In this document: in pieces, positions 53,365 to 60,373 of the stretch
Layout of the letters: each line of letters opens with the position of its first letter
How positions within the stretch are numbered: position 1 is the first letter of the stretch
From: Candidatus Heimdallarchaeota archaeon
Lineage (GTDB): Archaea > Asgardarchaeota > Heimdallarchaeia > Heimdallarchaeales > Kariarchaeaceae
Length of the DNA: 60,373 nucleotides
Assembly: GCA_015523565.1 (NCBI GenBank)
Contig: WAKA01000219.1
Coordinates: 1-60,373, forward strand
Reading direction: 5' to 3'
Made by a program: the position numbers and the translations under genes
The notes under the pieces: generated by a model
Seen by the model: the letters and a program-made list of their open reading frames with translations, nothing else
What the model was told of the DNA's origin: nothing
The model's database searches: none

Positions 53365-53901
53365 TCAACTATGGAGCTTATCACGCAATCGTTTTTGCCT
53401 CCGGATTTTTGCGGCCTCATATCTCCGCTTTTCCTCGTCCGTTTGAGGGATGACTGGTGGTACTGGAATTGGATTGCCGTGCTCATCAATGGCGACAAAT
53501 GTAAGGTATGCTGACCCTGTCTGCCTCCGCTCTCCCGTGTAAAGGTTTTCTGTCTCCACCCTGACCCCTACCTCAAGGGAAGTCTTGCCTGTGTAGTTGA
53601 CGCTTGCCTTGATAATAAGAAGCTCCCCAACATGCACTGGATTGAGAAAATCCATCCTGTCTATCGATGCAGTCACGGCCCGACTCCTGCAATGCCTAAG
53701 AGCCACAAGCCCTGCCACATTGTCTATCAGGTTCAAAATTGCCCCCCCGTTGATGTTCCCAAGCTCCAATGCACCATTCCTCCAAGATGGATTGCTTTGG
53801 TGCGGCATCATAAGCTGGTATGTCTCTATTGCTGATTCCGACGGTGCTTTTCCTTCCACAATTGTCACATTTTCATTGACTATTTGAGCAGTGCCATGCA
53901 A
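53365..53901 (-). CDS. Hotdog-fold acyl-CoA thioesterase (YciA/BFIT type)
   Basis: 178 residues. The hotdog helix GGAILNLIDNVAGLVALRH carries the active Asp, then VTASIDRMDFLNPVHVGELL and YTGERRQTGSAYLTFVAID. This matches acyl-CoA hydrolases of the cytosolic thioesterase group. A basic C-terminal tail (AAKIRRQKRLRDK) is added. It lies 10 bp after the 189-residue unknown gene and is probably cotranscribed. Confidence 0.88.
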   Translation of the reverse strand: MHGTAQIVNENVTIVEGKAPSESAIETYQLMMPHQSNPSWRNGALELGNINGGAILNLIDNVAGLVALRHCRSRAVTASIDRMDFLNPVHVGELLIIKASVNYTGKTSLEVGVRVETENLYTGERRQTGSAYLTFVAIDEHGNPIPVPPVIPQTDEEKRRYEAAKIRRQKRLRDKLHS

Positions 53902-53911
53902 TAGTGGAAAT

Positions 53912-54481
53912 TTACAGGCTGACTACCTTCATCATGGTCAAATATCCATCAACTTCCCACACCTCCACAACACTCCCCTTCCTGATCCTGTCGATTGGAA
54001 TGTTTTGCAGGGGTGACCATTGCGTCAATATCAATTCGTGCCTCTCATCCTCAATCACTATTTCCGCAAGATACGGGATCGTGAATTTCCCCTTTCTCTC
54101 TGGACTTGTCTCCTTGGCATCCACATCGAAATGAAATTCCTCCTTTTCAGTCAATCCCTCTGTCGGGGGTCTATAGAGAAGTATCTCCTCAATCCGGACC
54201 CTATGCCTTTTTGGAATGAATATCTCTACAGATTTGTTCATGTCAAAATCATTCGCCAAAAACCTAGTAAAGTAATGGTCGTATCCCCCAACAAATTTCC
54301 AAACCTCAAACAAGGCGGCTGGAATGCTTCTGTCCTCCTCCTTGGAAAAGACATAATAAATCGCATTTGGTACTTGGTTGGTGCCGTACCTGATTAAGTC
54401 CCCTTTTTCAACCATAGACAACAGTTTCCGGTTGGAGGAGAAGTCAAGGATGTCCATATCTAAAATCCCCCTCGGCATCAT
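53912..54481 (-). CDS. Unknown protein cotranscribed with thioesterase
   Basis: 189 residues, beta-rich, soluble. A C-terminal small-barrel-like segment (IRKGSVVEVWEVDGYLTMMK) and a middle KRHRVRIEEILLYRPPTEG are the clearest pieces. No family recognised. It ends 10 bp before the thioesterase gene. Confidence 0.6.
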   Translation of the reverse strand: MMPRGILDMDILDFSSNRKLLSMVEKGDLIRYGTNQVPNAIYYVFSKEEDRSIPAALFEVWKFVGGYDHYFTRFLANDFDMNKSVEIFIPKRHRVRIEEILLYRPPTEGLTEKEEFHFDVDAKETSPERKGKFTIPYLAEIVIEDERHELILTQWSPLQNIPIDRIRKGSVVEVWEVDGYLTMMKVVSL

Positions 54482-54627
54482 TTTAAATGAATCATCAATT
54501 CGCTTGTCAAATGGTATTCTCTGCTTACCTTTTTTCCTTAATGGGTTTTTCTCCCTGTCTTTTCCCGAAATGACTTCCTACGGGTCTTTTCTCAAAATCA
54601 CATTCTCTGACATTGTGAGGGAAAAGA

Positions 54628-54687
54628 TTTGACGTCTGAGTTCACAATTTGACGTCCGGGTTCACAATTTGATGTTTGGGTTCACAA
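54628..54687 (+). repeat. Three tandem 20-bp repeats before tfs
   Basis: Unit TTTGACGTCTGAGTTCACAA (54628-54647), then TTTGACGTCCGGGTTCACAA (54648-54667) and TTTGATGTTTGGGTTCACAA (54668-54687), head to tail without gap. The last base of the third copy is the A of the tfs start codon. They occupy the whole promoter region, so regulator sites two helical turns apart are likely. Confidence 0.85.
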
Positions 54688-55073
54688 TGGCAAAGGTTAA
54701 AGTCATGTTGTCTTACCAATATCTTATGCAATTTTGTGAAACCTGCGATTCTCTGCTCCAACCAAAAAAATTACCCGGAAAGGACACAACCGCTCTGTTT
54801 TGCATCGAATGCAATGAGTTCAAGGATGTCGAAGTGGACATCATTAAAATCGAGGAGGACAGAGGTGACGACCCTGAGGGCGGCAAGATGCTCATCATTG
54901 ATGAAGATGACGGTCGTACCGTTGGAAGACCCAGCGGACAGATCTATTGTCCAAGATGTGACAGCATCCAAGAAGTGGAATACTGGGAAATCCAAACAAG
55001 AAGCGCTGATGAATCCCCCACTCGTTTCTTCAAATGCCTCACCTGCAAGAAGCAATGGCGTGAATATGACTGA
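54687..55073 (+). CDS. tfs: Transcript cleavage factor TFS
   Basis: 128 residues with two zinc ribbons: CETCDSLLQP...CIEC (N-terminal, RPB9-like) and CPRCDSIQEVEYWEIQTRSA...CLTCKKQWREYD (TFIIS-like C-terminal). The active loop RSADE-S-PT keeps the Asp-Glu pair that makes RNA polymerase cleave backtracked RNA. ATG 54687 starts right at the third promoter repeat. The C-terminal end is 3 bp from the convergent winged-helix gene. Confidence 0.93.
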   Translation: MAKVKVMLSYQYLMQFCETCDSLLQPKKLPGKDTTALFCIECNEFKDVEVDIIKIEEDRGDDPEGGKMLIIDEDDGRTVGRPSGQIYCPRCDSIQEVEYWEIQTRSADESPTRFFKCLTCKKQWREYD

Positions 55074-55076
55074 CCA

Positions 55077-55850
55077 TTATCCGAAAAGAAATCCTCCTGG
55101 AACCTCCTTTTGAAACACAATCCCGTTGCTGTCCAAAAAATAATTGACTGGTAGCTTGCTCTTGTTCCAATGAATACGTATCTTTGCATATCTAAGCCTG
55201 AAAAAATTCGGTTTCCTCCCCCTTCTTTTTGTTGACGGAAAAACAATCGAGTTCCCCTTGGGCGTATTGGTCTGTTCCAATACCTGCAACTCCCTCGGAA
55301 GGGACATCATGGGTTCCACCACCTTCTTGTAAAATGTCCCACGCAAGTTGGTTTCCCCTTGCCTTTTCCATTCCTCAATTATCCTTTTGAGGGGCATGTA
55401 AACATGGGTGGATCTCAATGCAGTGACCGTATTCCTGAAAACACGAGTGCATATAATGGAAAAAAATGTTGAAATGTTCTCAATCTGGTGAATCGTCGCG
55501 GTTCTTCCTATGTAAATGTGAACGGTCTGATCCCCATACTCTGTTATTACGCTCTCCAGTTCCCGCTTTGGAAGGGAAAACAATATTGTTTTCTTTCCAG
55601 GCTTGCTGTCATACGGCGACACTTCTTTTTCTATAATCCCCAACCTTGCCGCACTTGTGATCATAGGATACAGTTTCCCATACTCCAGATTCAAATAGGA
55701 CATGAGGTTTTTTAATGTCCATTTCCCCCTTTTTCCATTCATGTCTGATGAAAGCACTCCAAGCAACTCTATGAAAAATGGATTGGCAAAGAGCTTATGC
55801 AACTCTCCTGCCTGCCCAATATCGAATGTCTTGGAGTCCACATTCTCCAC
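55077..55850 (-). CDS. Winged-helix-like DNA-binding protein
   Basis: 257 residues. The N-terminal about 95 residues look like a winged helix (ELLGVLSSDMNGKRGKWTLK, then SYLNLEYGKLYPMITSAARL with LGIIEKEVS). The rest is mixed, with a basic patch STKRRGRKPNFFRLRYAKIR that could bind DNA. No known family. Two 22-bp direct repeats lie 110-155 bp upstream of its start, consistent with an autoregulated gene. Confidence 0.6.
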   Translation of the reverse strand: MENVDSKTFDIGQAGELHKLFANPFFIELLGVLSSDMNGKRGKWTLKNLMSYLNLEYGKLYPMITSAARLGIIEKEVSPYDSKPGKKTILFSLPKRELESVITEYGDQTVHIYIGRTATIHQIENISTFFSIICTRVFRNTVTALRSTHVYMPLKRIIEEWKRQGETNLRGTFYKKVVEPMMSLPRELQVLEQTNTPKGNSIVFPSTKRRGRKPNFFRLRYAKIRIHWNKSKLPVNYFLDSNGIVFQKEVPGGFLFG

Positions 55851-56269
55851 AACATCCCCATTGCATATATCCTTGTCTTTCTTAACAATCCGCCAATTGC
55901 TGTATCTGCTTTTTCATTATTTTTCAACTGGCAAAGCCTTTTGCTCTCCTATTCCCTATCTTTGTAATCTATTCATCAAAAATTTGTAGTCTGTTCATCA
56001 AAAATTATTACTTTCAATTCTTAAAAGATTTTATTTCCTGTTTTTAATTGTCCTGTAATCTCATTTGTTGGAAATCTCGTTTGGCGCTAATCCCCCATCT
56101 TGTTTCAATATGGGGTTATCCATTTATCCCTTGACAAATCTCCCTTGAAAACAAATAATACTCCATGCCCTGATTTTGAAAACCAACCAAGGCATGTGTT
56201 TGTTTCAAAAATTTGTATAATGTGTATTATCTAAAAAATTAATTGATTTGGTTCTTTCCTTATAACATT
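55851..56269. other. Gene-free intergenic region with direct repeats
   Basis: About 420 bp between divergent genes, AT-rich, no reading frame of note. It holds the two 22-bp repeats at 55961-56004 and AT boxes before the thioredoxin-like gene (TAAAAAATTAATTG near 56231). Confidence 0.55.
55961..56004. repeat. Tandem pair of 22-bp direct repeats
   Basis: Copy 1 (55961-55982) begins TTTGTAATCTATTCATC and copy 2 (55983-56004) TTTGTAGTCTGTTCATC, both followed by AAAAA; 20 of 22 bases agree. The two differences are A/G. They touch without spacing, about two helical turns each. Confidence 0.8.
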
Positions 56270-56836
56270 ATGATTTTGCAATCGTCTGACTACATCAGGG
56301 AGTTTTACAAAAATGGGCATTCATATGATCACTACGCAGAGAATATGACCAAAGGATTTGACCGTTTTGAAATGGCTACAGAATCCATCAATGAATATGT
56401 CGAAGAACTGCATCTGGATGATCTTAACCATCCATTTCGATTTCTTGTCATCGCACAACTTGATTGCACAGATTGTGCCGTTGCTCTTCCCGCATTCGCC
56501 ACTCTTGCAAAAAGATTTTCCAATTGGGACTTCCGAATTGTCTATAAGGACGAGATCAATGAGGTTGTCCCCTTCAAGGATTATTTCAAGGTAGGCTCAA
56601 AGCAGACCACTCCCCAAATACTGATCTTTAACCAAGATTTGGAATACATCACAAGATGGTTTGACAAATCTGTAATTAAGAAGAAGATACTGAAAAAATA
56701 CACTGACAAGGGATACAAAGGGGACTTCCGAAAACAAAAAATCAGTGAGACCCCTGAATTGAACCATCGTTTCGAAAGCAAATCCATAGTCAATGAGCTG
56801 TTGTATCTATTAAGAAAGGCAAAGTACTATCTCTGA
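56270..56836 (+). CDS. Thioredoxin-fold protein
   Basis: 188 residues from ATG 56270. The core LVIAQLDCTDCAVALPAF has the CxxC-like CTDC at the expected place, then FRIVYKDEINEV, TTPQILIFNQDLEYITRW with the cis-Pro strand. The N-terminal extension of about 55 residues (YDHYAENMTKGFDRFEMATE) follows the bacterial thioredoxin-family YuiZ-like layout. Disulfide or thiol exchange is likely; partner unknown. Confidence 0.8.
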   Translation: MILQSSDYIREFYKNGHSYDHYAENMTKGFDRFEMATESINEYVEELHLDDLNHPFRFLVIAQLDCTDCAVALPAFATLAKRFSNWDFRIVYKDEINEVVPFKDYFKVGSKQTTPQILIFNQDLEYITRWFDKSVIKKKILKKYTDKGYKGDFRKQKISETPELNHRFESKSIVNELLYLLRKAKYYL

Positions 56837-56987
56837 TAGTCCCCATTGCTTAGAAATGCATTGGAATCTGCTTCCATGCCATTTTGTTCGCATTCATATT
56901 GGACTTAGCTTCGCTTTCCCATCTAAACTGACACATTCAATTACGCAATTTCGGAAAAAATCAAAAAGTTGACGCCTAAAGTATGCT

Positions 56988-58532
56988 ATGGACTCCTTTC
57001 CCCTTGGTTCCTACTTGACAAGGGAAACAATGTACTGCCTTGTCAACCCCGACCTGCAAATCGAGATACCTCCAGAAACCGTTGAAACCGTTACCCAATG
57101 CCGTGCAATGCTTGAAAAGGAGCTTGCCAAGGAAGAGCCCATCTATGGGGTGTCAACTGGTTTCGGTCATCTAGCCAATACATGGATCCCAAATGACAGG
57201 CTTGCGGAACTTCAAGTCAACCTGATCCGTTCACATGCTGCAGGTCTTGGCTCCCCAATCCCAAGGCACATCACAAAGACTGCCATGATCCTTCTTGCCA
57301 ATTCCTTGGCAAAGGGACATTCTGGCATTACCATGCCTACCTTGGAACTTCTCAAGGAACTCATCAATTTCGACGCCGTTCCCGTTAGCTACAGCATCGG
57401 AAGTCTGGGGGCATCTGGCGACCTCGCCCCCTTGGCCCATATTGCCCTTGCACTCATCGGTGAAGGCACAATTGATTACCACAACCAAAAAATGAGCCCA
57501 AAACAATTCTACGAGATGACAGGACTGTCTCCAATCACATTGTCCGCAAAGGAGGGGCTTGCCCTCATCAATGGCACCCATTTCATCACTGCATACGCCC
57601 TGCACACCCTTGACCTTGCAAAAAAACTCATGTCTGCCGCCCTTGCCGCAGGAGCACTTTCACTCGAGGCATTGAGGGGTACAATCCGCCATTTCGACCC
57701 CCTTATCTCCTCTGTCCGCCCCCATTATGGTCAAAAGGCAGTTGCCAACCGCATGCACGAATGGCTTGAGGGCAGCGAAATCATTGCATCACATGCAGAC
57801 CCCAATGTCGACCATAAGGTTCAAGATCCATATTCCCTTAGATGCATTCCACAGGTGCTTGGTGCCGCATGGGATGCATTTGAGCACTTGGAATCGAAAA
57901 TTGCCATAGAAGTCAATTCTGTAACGGACAACCCCCTGATATTCCCTGAAGAAAACACAATACTCAGTGGCGGCAATTTCCACGCCGAACCCCTTGCCCT
58001 CCCCCTTGAGATGGCAACGCTTGCAGTAACCGAGATCGCAAGCATTGCGGAACGCCGCATCAACCGGCTGGTTCACCCAAACACGCCTGAACTCCCCCCA
58101 TTCCTTGCAAATGACCCGGGATTGCAGTCTGGCTACATGATCCCGCACTATTCTGCTGTCGCCGCATTGAACAAGCTGAAAACCCTTTGCTTCCCTGCCG
58201 TCATCGACAACCTTCCCGTATCGGGAGACCAAGAGGATCATGTGTCCATGGGCATGACCTCCGCCACAAAAGCATATGAGGCAGTCCAGCTTAGCCTACA
58301 GATCGTCTCGCTGGAGATGCTCATGGCTGTAAGAGGGCTGAACCTTCAGGAAAACCGCCCCAAATCTTCAGAAAAACTGGAAAGGCTCATCAAGAAAATC
58401 AACGGACACATCCCATTCGAAAAAAACGACCATTATGTCCGACCCCCAATGATCCAAATCAACAGCCTCATCCAATCCCCAGACTTCCTCGATCTGCTCT
58501 CCGTCCCCAAAACATTCGCGGAAATCCCGTAA
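56988..58532 (+). CDS. hutH: Histidine ammonia-lyase
   Basis: Removes ammonia from histidine to give urocanate. 514 residues, the usual length. The Ala142-Ser143-Gly144 triad in GSLGASGDLAPLAH forms the MIO cofactor. Other blocks include YGVSTGFGHLAN, NGTHFITAYAL, HADPNVDHKVQDPYSLRC and ISGGNFH-like LSGGNFHAEP, all intact. No other hut genes are nearby. Third-position C is more common here than at the left end of the window. Confidence 0.96.
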   Translation: MDSFPLGSYLTRETMYCLVNPDLQIEIPPETVETVTQCRAMLEKELAKEEPIYGVSTGFGHLANTWIPNDRLAELQVNLIRSHAAGLGSPIPRHITKTAMILLANSLAKGHSGITMPTLELLKELINFDAVPVSYSIGSLGASGDLAPLAHIALALIGEGTIDYHNQKMSPKQFYEMTGLSPITLSAKEGLALINGTHFITAYALHTLDLAKKLMSAALAAGALSLEALRGTIRHFDPLISSVRPHYGQKAVANRMHEWLEGSEIIASHADPNVDHKVQDPYSLRCIPQVLGAAWDAFEHLESKIAIEVNSVTDNPLIFPEENTILSGGNFHAEPLALPLEMATLAVTEIASIAERRINRLVHPNTPELPPFLANDPGLQSGYMIPHYSAVAALNKLKTLCFPAVIDNLPVSGDQEDHVSMGMTSATKAYEAVQLSLQIVSLEMLMAVRGLNLQENRPKSSEKLERLIKKINGHIPFEKNDHYVRPPMIQINSLIQSPDFLDLLSVPKTFAEIP

Positions 58533-58567
58533 ATATTGCCCCTCAATCCCAAGATATAAACGACCTC

Positions 58568-58577
58568 TTAAATAATC
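58568..58577 (+). promoter_or_regulatory. TATA-like box for atpD
   Basis: TTAAATAATC about 25 bp before GTG 58597, matching a leaderless start. Confidence 0.55.
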
Positions 58578-58596
58578 ATCCGTCAGAAGTGAACCT

Positions 58597-59259
58597 GTGA
58601 GTCAAGATAAAATTGAGGGCGTGGCCGCCACCCGAATGAAACTGCTTGAGCTACGAAGCAAATCCAAACTTGCCCAGCATGGACATGACCTGCTCAAGGA
58701 AAAAATGGACGCCTTGATCATAGAGTTCTATGACGTGCTCAATGAAGTCAAGGAAGCCCAAAGCCAAGCTTCGGACGTTCTGGAACAGGCCCACCAGAAA
58801 CTGCGTTTCGCCGCCCTCCAGATTGGAACTGCCACGTTGAGAAACCTTGGGCACATCGCCCCTGAGACAATCACCCTGAAAACAAGCACAAGAAACATCA
58901 TGGGTGTCAAAGCCCCCAAACTCGACATTGTCGAAAGAAAACTTGACTACCCGTTCTACGATGCAGAAACCACCACATTGGCTGTCGACATCGCCGTCAA
59001 CAGCTTCAGGGAAAGCATCGCATCAGTCGTCAGGCTGGCCGAAAAAGTGGCGACCCTCCAAAAGCTGGCCTACGAAATCAACAGCACCAAACGAAGGGTC
59101 AATGCCCTTAACCACATTATCATCCCCAGACTGAACAACACTGTCAGGTTCATTGCCCTGACCCTCGAAGAGGACGAACGTGAAACATTCGGTCGGCTCA
59201 AGTTCATCAAGAACAAAATCGAAAAAGCAAAAAAGGAAGGTGAAATCGCCCATGCCTAA
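58597..59259 (+). CDS. atpD: A-type ATP synthase subunit D
   Basis: Central-stalk coiled-coil subunit of the archaeal ATP synthase. 220 residues, GTG start. ATRMKLLELRSKSKLAQHGH and LLKEKMDAL open the first helix; RRVNALNHIIIPRLNNTVRF and LEEDERETFGRLKFIKNKIE form the second, as in the family. It stands apart from any other ATPase subunit gene, unlike the usual operon. It overlaps the next gene by 8 bp. Confidence 0.93.
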   Translation: MSQDKIEGVAATRMKLLELRSKSKLAQHGHDLLKEKMDALIIEFYDVLNEVKEAQSQASDVLEQAHQKLRFAALQIGTATLRNLGHIAPETITLKTSTRNIMGVKAPKLDIVERKLDYPFYDAETTTLAVDIAVNSFRESIASVVRLAEKVATLQKLAYEINSTKRRVNALNHIIIPRLNNTVRFIALTLEEDERETFGRLKFIKNKIEKAKKEGEIAHA

Positions 59260-59722
59260 AACCAAATTCCATACCGTAGCAGTTGGCAGATGGACTCTCG
59301 AATCATTCCTCCACTTCTATGACATCGAAGTCCATCCTGAAGGACTTGTCGGTCTCTACCAATGGCAACAGACCGATTTCAGGTTCCCTGTGCTCTCCGC
59401 CCTTTTCCATGATATCCCCAAAAGGCTCAAGACAAGAAACAAAAGCCCCAAGGAAAAGGGTGAAGTTGATGAGGAATCATTTTTCATCCCTTGGGAAAGC
59501 GTCCAAGGAATCGTCACCTATGACCTGCACAAAGAAGTCAAAATCCGAACCCCTGAAGAGATAATCACCCTGCTCTTCAACCAGAAGCATGAATATGACC
59601 AGTTCATGCCTCTCCTCAAGGAGCATGTCGCAAAGAAAATCTACTCAAGAGATAGCAAGCACATCCCACAATCCATCTTCGAGGGAATGGACATCCCTAA
59701 GGAAAGAATACTTGTCAGGTAA
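59252..59722 (+). CDS. Unknown protein coupled to atpD
   Basis: 156 residues. ATG 59252 lies inside the end of atpD and is preceded by GGAAGGTGA with 8-nt spacing, a strong Shine-Dalgarno. Sequence is acidic and aromatic (FLHFYDIEVHPEGLVGLYQW, PWESVQGIVTYDLHKEVKIR), with a PH-like or small-barrel pattern. No family recognised. Coupling suggests a link with the ATP synthase or simply shared expression. Confidence 0.65.
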   Translation: MPKTKFHTVAVGRWTLESFLHFYDIEVHPEGLVGLYQWQQTDFRFPVLSALFHDIPKRLKTRNKSPKEKGEVDEESFFIPWESVQGIVTYDLHKEVKIRTPEEIITLLFNQKHEYDQFMPLLKEHVAKKIYSRDSKHIPQSIFEGMDIPKERILVR

Positions 59723-59777
59723 TTAATAAATACAGTTCCACAGCCATCTCTCCACATCCAATCCCAAACATTTTACC

Positions 59778-60316
59778 ATTTCAAATTGGAAAAGGAAAAT
59801 CGGCATCATCACGACTAGCGGAGACGCTCCCGGCATGAACTCCACCATCAGGGCATTGACAAGACTCGCAAGGGAACAGGGACTTGATGTCGTCGGCTTC
59901 CGAAGGGGGTGGGACGGACTCAGGAACAATGACTTCACCACCCTTACCGAGCGAACGGTTGGTGGTATCCTGCATCTTGGAGGCACAATGCTCCAAACAT
60001 CCAGATCAACCGCCCTTCGAACAAAGGAAGGTATCCGAAAAGCAGGGGAAACCCTCAGGAAACACGATATCCAAGACCTTGTTGTCATCGGCAGCTACGG
60101 ATCAATGAAAAGCTCCTCAATCCTGTCATCACATGAAGGCACAAGAATTATCGGTATTCCCGCAACAATTGACAATGACGTCTATGGAACCGAAGAGACA
60201 ATAGGGTTTGACACCGCAGTCAACACAGCAGTAAACCTAGTCGACAAAATCAGGGACACCGCCAAAAGCATGAACAGGGTATTTGTTGTCGAAGTCATGG
60301 GAAGGAAACATGGGTC
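59778..60316 (+). CDS. Atypical phosphofructokinase, truncated at the window edge
   Basis: About 180 residues of PFK homology. TSGDAPGMNSTIRAL replaces the usual GGDxxGMN. The nucleotide motif GGDGS reads IGSYGSMKSS, so the Asp that holds Mg-ATP is lost. TIDND with catalytic Asp, TIGFDTAVNT, and VEVMGRK are kept. No ATG, GTG or TTG exists in frame before the homology; ATT 59778 is the nearest plausible start, otherwise a frameshift. Homology ends at GRKHG (about 60316), where a CRISPR-like repeat begins. It differs strongly from the PPi-type enzyme at the left edge. Confidence 0.75.
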
Positions 60317-60326
60317 GCAAAGGGTG

Positions 60327-60363
60327 GTTTCAATCCTATTTCTAGGTTTTAAGCGTTCGCGAC
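60327..60363 (-). CRISPR. Single CRISPR-repeat-like unit at window edge
   Basis: On the minus strand these 37 nt begin GTCGCGAACG and end AATAGGATTGAAAC. GTCGC at the 5' end and GGATTGAAAC at the 3' end are the hallmark termini of many CRISPR repeats. Only one copy fits, since 10 nt remain before the edge. It cuts into the phosphofructokinase reading frame, which suggests either an assembly join to a CRISPR array or an array inserted there. Confidence 0.55.
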
Positions 60364-60373
60364 CAATTCTCCA

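Overview
This window reads as a contig from an Asgard archaeon, most likely of the Heimdallarchaeia type. Archaeal information-processing genes are everywhere: NAC, S25e, aIF5A, TFS, Rio2, DRG GTPase, an EF-2 paralog, Taw2-like and EndA-like tRNA proteins, AglB and A-type ATPase subunit D. These sit beside eukaryote-like signalling parts: a Ras-like small GTPase, a Roadblock/LC7 protein and a longin-like protein. A bacterial-type glyoxylate-shunt operon (malate synthase, isocitrate lyase) and histidine ammonia-lyase suggest heterotrophic carbon use. The class assignment is inferred from gene content; no rRNA is present. Many genes start about 23-28 bp downstream of a TATA-like box with no leader, which decides several start codons. 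A few genes inside operons have good Shine-Dalgarno sequences instead.

Layout. 0-7.2 kb: PPi-type phosphofructokinase, PUA protein, NAC, a surface protein with an ethylbenzene-dehydrogenase-like domain, Taw2-like and METTL16-like methyltransferases, S25e, an EndA-like protein, DUF1684 protein and a SerK-like protein. 7.2-13.6 kb: a minus-strand operon of a zinc-finger protein, MoxR-type AAA+ ATPase, VWA protein, an unknown protein and a HEAT-repeat protein. It lies opposite a 55-residue ribbon-helix-helix regulator, with a palindrome between them. 13.7-18.2 kb: DRG, small GTPase, a GT-B glycosyltransferase and two exported proteins. 18.5-25.8 kb: glyoxylate operon, nucleotidyltransferase, EF-2 paralog, an unknown zinc protein and a PHP phosphoesterase. 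25.8-34 kb: DUF460 protein, Rio2, methyltransferase, two large helical orphans and a metallo-beta-lactamase-fold protein.

34.3-44.2 kb: tRNA-Glu with a 17-nt bulge-helix-bulge intron, a 1165-codon orphan, small membrane proteins, a longin-like protein, SppA, and a CARF-HEPN ribonuclease of the type III CRISPR ancillary kind. 44.4-54.5 kb: surface and membrane proteins, tRNA-Gln, MFS transporter, ARPP-1 protein, Roadblock, aIF5A, AglB and a hotdog thioesterase. 54.6-60.4 kb: TFS behind three tandem 20-bp repeats, a winged-helix protein, a thioredoxin-like protein, HutH, AtpD, and a second, atypical phosphofructokinase. That last gene is broken at the right edge by what looks like a CRISPR repeat.

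The strongest candidates for something new are the RHH-regulated MoxR-VWA-HEAT operon, the orphan CARF-HEPN effector together with the terminal CRISPR-like repeat, the EF-2 paralog without a diphthamide loop, the EndA-like protein without its catalytic histidine, the 1165-codon orphan, and the tandem repeats in front of tfs.
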